A stretch of DNA of 64,000 nt, taken from contig JNDT01002300.1 of the NCBI GenBank assembly GCA_000697055.1, forward strand, positions 1-64,000. The letters are read 5' to 3'. The first letter of the stretch is position 1. Each line of letters starts with the position of its first letter. Shown piece by piece: positions 56,251 through 64,000 of the stretch. A model generated the notes under the pieces. It had not been told where the DNA came from. It did not search any database and was given only the letters and a program-made list of their open reading frames with translations. This stretch comes from Saksenaea vasiformis B4078 (taxonomy: Eukaryota > Mucoromycota > Mucoromycetes > Mucorales > Saksenaeaceae). The position numbers were made by a program, and so were the translations under genes.

Positions 56251-59200
56251 ATGCGTGTCCATTCTGCTTCTCAAGTGTGTAGTCAACCGACGGAATGGGT
56301 CCGGTCGGTGATGTCTCCACCGTCTGGGGAAAATGGACTGGAAGATCCTGAGAAAAGCAAGACGGTAAAACATCCACGCAGACGGCGTCGTGGCAGTCGA
56401 CGCAGGTCATCTTGTGCCACAATCGAAATTCATGCCGCTACGACAGAGGGGTGTCAAAACACACAGGATGGATCAGCGGCATTGCAGTCGTTGCAAGACA
56501 TCATTGCGGAGATGAAACGCTTGCCAGCGCATTCTGTACGACGTGCATCCCATTCCGCTGAAGACCCATTCGTATCAGAACAGAAAACGCATGGACGTAG
56601 CAGACGCCATTCAGAACCACCTCAAAAGAAAACGAGCCACACTACAGAAGAACAAGGACAGGAAAAAGAAGAAGAAGAAGATGGTGATATTTATTCGCAT
56701 CTACCACAACCTTTAATTTCCCAACCGCTAACAATGGAAGCGCCTTTGGTCGAAGAAATACATCCTACAACAACAACAACAACAACAAAGCCGGCAACCA
56801 TTGCAAGAAGACATTCTGGTATGAGCCTAAGGAATGCAGATAGATAGATAGACCGGCTAAAACAAACTCCTCCTGTTTTTTTTTTTACTACAGTACCTGA
56901 TAGCCATGTTTATCGACGTCAACAACAACAACAACAACACCATCCACCATCACAATCTAGTACGAGTGGCAATACTAGAAAGGCGTTGTATCCGCCTCAT
57001 TTATCACCTGTCGAAGCGACTCAACTACTCCGTACCTCGAAAGCATTTTCAGGTGTGTTAAAAGTGGATAAGCAGGATAGTTCAGACGCCTATGTGGAGT
57101 GTGAGGAACTGGGCCCTATTTATGTCTATGGTTCCCGAAACCGAAACCGCGCGTTAGACAGTGATATTGTGGCGGTAGAATTAGTAGACGTCGATGAAAT
57201 GTTGACAGAAAAACTACACAAAAAACAAGCACGAACCTCTTCCAGACGACCCTCGGTCCCCTCCTTACTTTCTACATCGCACCCACCCTTAAGTTCTATT
57301 CCAGAAGACAGTGCACCGATGAAACGACCCGCTTATTGTGGCAAGGTGATCTGTATTCTTGAACGACCAAGACACACCCTGTTCTCGGGGTAAGCTTTTG
57401 TGTTTTATTATTATTATTATTGCGTGAGAATCATTTTTTTTTCTTCAAACAAACTCAATGATCACACACACAAACACGTATAACCCACGCTTCATCTCTA
57501 CATCTATGTCTGTCTATTTTTATCTTAGAACACTGTCTCTATTTCGTCCAAATGCACATCGTGAGAACGACAAGGAGAAGAAACATCATCCCAAGATCAT
57601 TTGGTTTGTACCGGCTGACAAACGACTTCCTTTGGTCGCGGTTCCCATCAAACATGCTCCCAGTGGATTTGTAAAGTATCACGAAGAATTTAAGTACCGG
57701 ATATTCATCGTAAGTTAACTCAATGAAAAATAAATACACAAATAATAAACTTTATTTCAAGGGAAATATTCAACGATGGCCAGCCAGTTCGTTACATCCC
57801 TTTGGCACCATTGAAAAAGAAATTGGTTATATGGGTGAATTGGATGTTCATTCTGCTGCATTGGTTGCCGATCATCATTTAAAAGACACCGAATTCTCGG
57901 ATCACGTCATACGATCAGCCATGTCTGTGCCAGATCAGGAGCAATACAAAGATCGTCGGTCATTGACCGAACACGTAGTGTATGCTGTTGTTGGTGATGA
58001 TGACGCAGACGCAGACACTGGTCTGGAGCATGCTTTTTCCGTCGAAAAAACAGAAAAAGACGATGTGTACGAATTAGGCATCCATATTCCCGACATTGCC
58101 TATTATGTACACCTCAACACACATGTCGACCGTGAAGCCAGAGATCGTGCCACCACCGTTCGTCTTGTCGAAAAGGAAATACCCATGCTTCCACCCTCTT
58201 TGACCAAGGCACGTGGTCTAGCTGTAGGCCAGCAAAGGTAAATGCCGCCGACTATTTTTATTTTCATCGCTACAACCTAAACAATTTTTTTTTGGTAGAT
58301 TGGCATTCTCGGTGCTTTGTCGTATTACCCGAAATGGGTCTGTTTTACATACATGGATCGGGAAGACGGTCGTCAGGTAATATATATATACATATATATG
58401 TATTTTTTTTTTGGCTAGTTCTTATCTTTTGGTAAGTGTGAAGGAACGCATAGGTTATGGGAAAGCTGAAGGCCATCTGAGTGACTTCATGCATCTATGT
58501 CGTGTGTTGCAATTACACAGAACCAACGACGGTGGTCTTGATCTTATGCAACACCACCAACAACAATTTCAATTGGGTGACCATGGCTATCCTCAACAGA
58601 TAACCTCCATGGATTCCCAAGAGGCAGCTATTCGAGCTTTATTGCAAGAACCACTTTTGTTAGCGAACAAAGAAGTGGGTCAGAAAATAGCCAGTCGTTT
58701 TCCTGATCATGCCCTACTCTGTCGTCAAGAAAGTCCACGCATGGCCAATCTTGTAAATGTGAAAGCAAAAGTCCCTTTTTTTTTGGCTTGTTCTCATCTG
58801 TTCTATGTATCGCTTAGGAATTGTTGCGTGATTATTTTGAAATAGAGGATCTGCATGGTTTATTACGAGCTATCAAGCAGGTGCCAGAAGATGACAAGCG
58901 TGAAACACTTGGATTTTTGATTCAAAAAACCGTACCTCCCGTGAGCTATTTTTGTGCAGGATCATTGGACATTGCCAGATACCGTCATTTCAGTTCAGGC
59001 GCAGCTTTGTGCACTGTATTTACCGAACCCCTCCACAATTATGCAAGCTTAGTCGTCCAACGTCAACTCGACGCCGCACTGAAAGGAGGTAACGAAAAAA
59101 AAAAAAAAAATCCACAAAGTTGGGTGGGATGATTTATTTTATTTTCCTGTAGAGAGTTTGCACATGAGTAGTGAGACGGTGGATAAAATTGCTCGCCACT

Positions 59201-59667
59201 GCAATGCCAAGCAGGCGGCAAAAGAGGCCGCTTATCAAGGCAGTGTCCATCTTTACACGGCAGCGTATGTTTATCGGCAAAATCTGGATACATCCATCAC
59301 CACAATAACAACAACTACTACACACCAGGCGATTGTGACAGGCATCAAGCCGAATACATTGATGCTGTACATTCCTGAATTTGCATTAGAACTCCCTGTG
59401 ATGGTTCCCTGCATGGTTGTCGCAGAGAACAGTGCACATATTGTTTGGCAAAAAAAACAACCTTCGCGTGAAACGGTTGTCGTCACGGAAAAAGAAAACG
59501 ATTTCATGCTGCAGGTCGATACACAGCAGGAAGAACATGAACAACAACAGCAGCCAATGAAGCAGACAGTGACATTTTTGTCACGCATGGATGTCCGTGC
59601 CAAGGCGGACCTTAAGACGGCGCGTCCTGCGCTAGAAATTGAACTAGTGAATGTTTTGGATGTCTAA
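56251..59667 (+). CDS. SSD1-like RNA-binding protein with eroded RNase II domain
   Basis: Eight exons: 56251-56818, 56894-57389, 57529-57709, 57762-58237, 58299-58376, 58419-58752, 58818-59088, 59153-59667; 972 aa, phases consistent. The N-terminal 190 residues are basic and disordered (PRRRRRGSRRRSS). Cold-shock-like domains follow (YPPHLSPVEATQLL, AFSGVLKVDKQDSSDAYVE, PIYVYGSRNRNRALDSDIVA). The RNB region is recognisable by YELGIHIPDIAYYVHLNTHV, DREARDRATTVRLVEKEIPM, RLAFSVLCRITRNGSV and YFCAGSLDIARYRHFSSGAA. The metal-binding Asp cluster of active RNB enzymes (DPPxAxDLDD) is replaced by VGDDDADADTGLEHAFSVEK, and the FTSPIRRYAD segment reads FTEPLHNYAS. It should therefore be a pseudo-nuclease, as fungal Ssd1 is. 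Yeast Ssd1 binds 5'-UTRs of cell-wall mRNAs and controls their translation and localisation under the NDR kinase Cbk1. An RRHS site (ARRHSG) and several HxRRxS-type sites in the basic region fit that regulation, by inference. Confidence 0.8.
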
Positions 59668-59739
59668 TGAAAATGATGTATTTATTTTTATTTCTAACAT
59701 TCTTTGCTTGCAATGGTGTTCATTTTGGTCATACCCATC

Positions 59740-59770
<31 letters not shown>

Positions 59771-59834
59771 GAATAATTGAATCGATGGTGAGAAACTAGC
59801 TCATCAATTTTTTTTTTTTTTGCTGCTGCTGCTG

Positions 59835-60875
59835 CTACTGTCTTCTCTTGTTTTTTCTTACCTCAAACCATGTTGCATGATCCCCTTTGGCTTCTTCCTG
59901 CACAACATTGACTAGTTCTGTAACATGGTCGACAAATTGTCGAATGGGTAGTTGCATAGCACCTTCTTCTTCAATGTCGTAAAGCTGCGAGACCAGTACA
60001 TCCACTTCATCCGCCACCTTTTGTCCTGCTTCATAGACACGGTCAAGCCATGCAACGGACTGACTGTCGGGGATGGAACGACGTTCGATTTTTTGGAAGA
60101 ACAAAGCAACCAAATCCACTAAATCCGCACATTGTTTTGCTACTTTACTCTTCTCTTCTTCTTCTTCTTCCACAATCTCATGGACTTCTGACTTGGCATC
60201 GAGAACCATTTCGCGCATGGACACCCATCGCCGTTTGATGGCTGTCTTGTTATCCACAGGAGACGCGCTTTCCATCTCTTTGCATGTTTCCCATAACACA
60301 GCCGTGGGCACCATGAAAGAGGAGGGCTGTGCTGTCATAAAGCTAGCGCACAAGCTCATTTGACCTTGCAATAATCCACGAAGGAACGTTGCATAAGCCG
60401 CTTTGTACGCCTTACCAGCACTCGATGGAATTGTATGGTGAAAACCAACAATACGATAAAAGGTGTTGCTGATCTCTACAAGATCGCGTCAGATGCCATG
60501 TCACAACAGCCTCTCCCTCCTCTTCTTCATACCTTGTATCATTTTGATCGCGTCGTCAGGTTTTCGTGGTGGCTTGCATGCCAATGTCAACTTGGTAGCG
60601 TCATGGGAAAGGATTTTACTTAGTTTCACTAACGGGAAACATAGTTTTAACTTTAAAAAATAAGTGGATCGTCATTTTTCTTTTACCCATGGTATCCTGG
60701 TGTTTGGCAGTGTCGAATGATCCATCGTTATTTACTTTTCGTTCCTCCTTTAGATCGTCGAGATAAGAATTGCACATGGCATGACATGCCTTGAGTTTGG
60801 CTAAAAAACTGAATCGACTGACCCCATTGGTACAAAACTCATTGTTGTACCTTGAAAATCCTCCTCACTGGCCAT
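59835..60875 (-). CDS. cyclin-D1-binding protein 1 (GCIP) family-like protein
   Basis: Four minus-strand exons: 60875-60851, 60800-60687, 60628-60533, 60475-59835; 291 aa. An all-helical protein: [20 protein letters not shown] (family LSHEATKLSL), then [20 protein letters not shown], a long acidic helix ([20 protein letters not shown]) and [21 protein letters not shown]. Resembles animal CCNDBP1/GCIP, a HLH-type nuclear/cytoplasmic protein; its fungal role is unknown. At the 3' end a strong GTAAGA donor follows TGG-TTT-GAG (about 59862). If spliced to the acceptor after the long T run (about 59742), the C-terminus becomes MGMTKMNTIASKEC instead of the read-through VRKNKRRQ. Both are in frame. 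That putative intron contains a (CAG/CTG)n and two T/A homopolymers. Confidence 0.7.
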
Positions 60876-61140
60876 GACGGAATCACAAGGAAAAAAGGAC
60901 TACAGCTTTGCCTTATTTTTTCTCTCTTTTTTTGTTTCGGAGACACGGTGGGCCAATCATAAAGTGAGGTCACAGGTAGCGAAGTATTTTTATGCAAACA
61001 TGCGTCTCTTTTTTTCTTTTTCTTTCTTTAAAAAAAACTATACAGGGAAGAAGAAAAGAGAGAGAGCTGCGTATGTATATGTATGTAAGTGTGAGCGTGC
61101 GTAAAAAAAGAACATATGTGTGTGTGTGTGTGTTATGAGG

Positions 61141-64000
61141 TCATTGTTGTTCTTGTTCTTCTTGTTGTGTGTACAGAGACCGCGATCCTCGATGTGAATT
61201 CCTCATGGACTGTTGAAATTTCCCTCCTAATAAGCCGCTGTATGTTCGTAGGAATTGTTTTGAATCCATGTGGGTAATACTCTCCACGATATTGGTTTCC
61301 GCCAGTGCTTTGAGCATACTTGAAGGAACCTACAGGATAGACTAAAATTCAGTAACTTGTCGTCTATTTTTCGTATTCTTTTCTTACCGCGCTTAATTCT
61401 TCTTGATATTGGATCAACAAAGAAACAACATTAATTTCATCTTGGGTATTCTTTGGATGTTCCGTTTCTTTTTCTGGATAAAGCACATTGGGTGCAAAGA
61501 CACGAGCAAGATTATGAATATCCATCTTATTCTGTTCCTGGAAAGACGCAATTCTATTCAGAAAACAGAACAGCAGCTGCATCACATCACGATTCGGTTT
61601 CGGGAGTAAGCAGCACACCAAATGCAATGCCTGCTTAATGTCTTCTTTGCTTTCCATACCTAAAGAGCTCGTTGTTATTATCTTTTTTCTCAGCAGGAAA
61701 TAAAAATAATAATAAAAAAGTTACCCATGGCGGCAAGAAACAGATGGTATAATTTAAATGTCAGCAATGGTTCAGGCATTTCGCGAAAGAAGCGTTTCAA
61801 TAATGCAGCCAGCTGAATTGAACCCACATTTGTCAGACATTTTTCCATTTGCATTGGATTGTCATCGATTGTCTGACATAACCGTTTCAAATCACGGATA
61901 TTGCCATTTTTGCGGAAGATGCCTTCTACACACATATCTAACATGATTTTTTTTTTTTACCCTTCGTTAGCACACACAAAGAAGTCGACTTTTTTTTTAT
62001 TTTTATTTTCGCCTTACCTACGTGCCATAGTGTGAGGATACAGCGTTTTACAAAGATAGGGACTTGGGAGTTATCCATAAAACAGGCTTTCATGGCCGGA
62101 CTCATGGATTCCAGCCGATGGGAAGAAGGTCTTGTTTGAAACCCTTCGCGCCGTACCAACGTGACTAACGGCACACCAAAGGTTCGATTACCATAACAGT
62201 AATCATCTTCCGGTTGCAACGGCTGCTTAAAGGCACCGCCACGCATATGGATCTTAAGCTTGGTCCACAACGTTACCGCTTTTTTCGAGTCGATCAGATT
62301 CGCAGATTCTTCCAGAGAAAGGTCTTTTAAATAGCGTGCGAGATAGAGTACAGCAAGATGACGAACTGCCACATCGTGAAATTCAAAAAGATCAATCAGT
62401 AACGCGGGAAGACTTTGCCGATGAACAAGTGTGGATAAAGAGTCCAATGCCTGATCGTTAATATTCGGTAATGGCTCGCTGTCAACGACTTTGGAAAGAG
62501 AGGTTGCCTTCCGTCGTCGGCCACTGAAAGCACGTCGAAGACTGTTCATCTTGCCAGGGGTACTACTGCGCGAAGGTATTGTGGTATCACTTGTCATCGT
62601 CGTCGTGGTTGCTCGTCGTACGGGAACATTTGGTTTCGGTGATGGTTGTTGTTGTTGTTGTAGTGGTTGTGGAGGGGCGGACAACCGAGAGACGGTCAAC
62701 ATGGTGCGTTTGACGTTTCCTATCTGGACTTTACCAAATGTAGGTCTTGCAAGAAATCGATGATCGTCTGTGGTTGTTGTTCCCATCATGCGAAGGAGAG
62801 AAGGGGGTTGTTGTTTGTCGATCGCATTGCTATTTATCTTTCTTTCCAGAGCATGCATCTTGGAAGGTTTGACCTCATCAGGCCTTTTGCCTATAACAGA
62901 GACACATGACAGTTTGAGTAAACATTTAGAAAAAGGGGAAAAAGGTTGTGTTTTTTTTTTTTTACCTGGAACATCAAAAGCAATGGCCAGGTCTTCTAAT
63001 GCCGTCTGAATCGCCTGTAGTTCTTTTTCCATGCCTGTTTGTTCTTTCAGTTTGTCATCCAGAATTTCTTTGCTTTGATCAGGCGACGCGGGTTGTGTTT
63101 TCGGGTTCTTGAACCAGTACTGTCCAGAGATCCATTCGCGTATTTCTTCAAGTTGACTGAATGCACCAAGAAATTGAGACATGGCGTCTTTTTGACCATC
63201 TTCCTGTTCCTTTTTTGGGGTTGAGTGACTTCCCACGGTGAACAAGTTTAAACTTACCAATCGTAATGCTTCGACAAGACCAATATGGATAAGTTCTTTC
63301 AGACTTTGAGCCAACCCTGTGACAACAGGCAACATCTCAGCCCTCAAACCCCTATTCCCGTGATCCTCTTCTTTGATATCCGTTTGTGCAAGAATACGAA
63401 AGAAAGAGATGGTCTGTTGACAAAGGATCTGAGAAGGTTTATCACTTGGCAAAGCTACCACAACGCAATTCGTAAGAAACAATAATAATACAATAAGGTA
63501 CACTATTCGTTTTTTTTTTTTTTTTACCTTGACCGTACGTCATGGATAGAGTGTGAAGAGCAGAAAAGATGACATGGATGTGTTTCAGAAATTGATTTGC
63601 CATGAAAATACCGTTTTGATAAGCACCTGCAGCAACATGAAGAAGAATACCCGAGATACATGTTGCAGAGGATTCTTCAAAAGCAGACATTTCAGTCCAA
63701 ATTTGATCTCGTTTATGATCCATGGCAGCTTGTCTTTCATAGACAGTGGAAGGGTCAGGTGTGACATTATCTTTTTGGTTGGTTAAGTACACGAAGGAAG
63801 AATCCTGTATGTATTTCTTTTTTTTCTTACCTTGACCATCCGCTAACTGTACGTTCCAATACTACCAAAAAGAAAAAATGTAAGAAAGGCTTGGCGCACG
63901 ATCACACAAAATGTGTATATGTACCCTTTGGATAATGTAACATTCTGGATGCCATTTGGTATAGGCATCTTGTTCTACGAAATTCAACAAGATGGCCTGA
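61141..64000 (-). CDS. LRG1: LIM-RhoGAP protein, Lrg1-like (5' end cut off by window)
   Basis: Partial: N-terminus lies beyond 64000. Minus-strand exons by eye: 64000-63925, 63861-63831, 63770-63528, 63454-63258, 63209-62966, 62890-62018, 61937-61725, 61660-61388, 61329-61141. The first exon contains EQDAYTKWHPECYIIQRYWN, a LIM-associated segment seen in fungal Lrg1. A long helical central region follows. The RhoGAP domain begins in exon 62890-62018 (FGVPLVTLVRREG, PIFVKRCILTLW) and continues EGIFRKNGNIRDLKRL with the arginine finger (Arg after GIF), LAALLKRFFREMPEPLLTF and the Asn-containing NLARVFAPNVLYP. Yeast Lrg1 inactivates Rho1 and so restrains beta-1,3-glucan synthesis and cell-wall growth. 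The 48-nt intron 63257-63210 is a multiple of three with no stop, so it can be retained in frame. The C-terminus ends in a short Gln/Glu tail. Confidence 0.85.

Noticed and set aside
1..64000. Bacterial-type operons, CRISPR arrays or phage
   Set aside because: Spliced genes, fungal families and absence of spaced short repeats exclude them.

Overview
The window is nuclear DNA of a filamentous fungus, most likely an early-diverging Mucoromycota (Mucorales-like) genome. Most genes carry several short GT-AG introns (about 40-65 nt), many with T-rich tracts before the acceptor AG. UTRs are rich in A and T homopolymers. Gene content is typical fungal housekeeping: peroxin 13, HEM14, SREBP/Sre1, Ulp1, Bro1, a CCC1-type transporter and SSD1. 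It also includes families better known from animals and early-diverging fungi, such as a 4E-T-like protein and a cyclin-D1-binding-like protein. The exact genus cannot be read from the sequence. I saw no rRNA, tRNA or CRISPR.

Layout. 1-5.1 kb is an AT-rich repeat graveyard: a 16-bp minisatellite, the 3' end of a decayed chromodomain Ty3/gypsy element, a pair of about 112-bp LTR-like direct repeats and a large inverted-repeat element. 5.2-9.2 kb holds a RanBP3/Yrb2-type Ran-binding protein (+) and PEX13 (-). 11.4-20.5 kb is a run of plus-strand genes: a DUF1647-like type II membrane protein, a triple HMG-box protein, BRO1 and a secreted M28 aminopeptidase. 20.9-24.8 kb (minus) has a Hikeshi/OPI10 homologue and a large 4E-T-like eIF4E-binding protein. 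27.3-34.3 kb has protoporphyrinogen oxidase (+), a WBP2-like GRAM/PPxY protein (-), a secreted phosphoesterase/phospholipase C (-) and a CCC1 vacuolar iron transporter (+). 35.8-39.4 kb (minus) has an intact, intronless viral-type RNA-dependent RNA polymerase ORF followed by the SUMO protease ULP1. 40.3-41.4 kb is a frameshifted LINE ORF1 remnant. 41.9-45.1 kb is a full-length membrane-bound SREBP. 48.5-53.3 kb has a small single-pass PPxY protein, a bZIP factor and an O-fucosyltransferase-like protein. 54.5-64 kb has a small INO4/MLX-like bHLH, a flavodoxin-like protein, an SSD1-like protein whose RNase II active site is eroded, a cyclin-D1-binding-like protein and the C-terminal part of a LIM-RhoGAP (Lrg1-like) that runs off the right end.

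These genes do not form an operon or cluster. Some functional themes recur: RNA fate (4E-T, SSD1), nuclear transport (Ran-binding protein, Hikeshi), and sterol, haem and iron metabolism (SREBP, HEM14, CCC1). Two proteins bear PPxY motifs that could recruit a Rsp5/Nedd4-type ligase. The most unusual item is the endogenous RdRp at 35766-37499: full length, no stops, polymerase motifs A, B and C all present, lying in tandem behind ULP1 and beside a decayed repeat copy. All splice models were made by eye from reading frame, GT-AG sites and family resemblance. No search was run.
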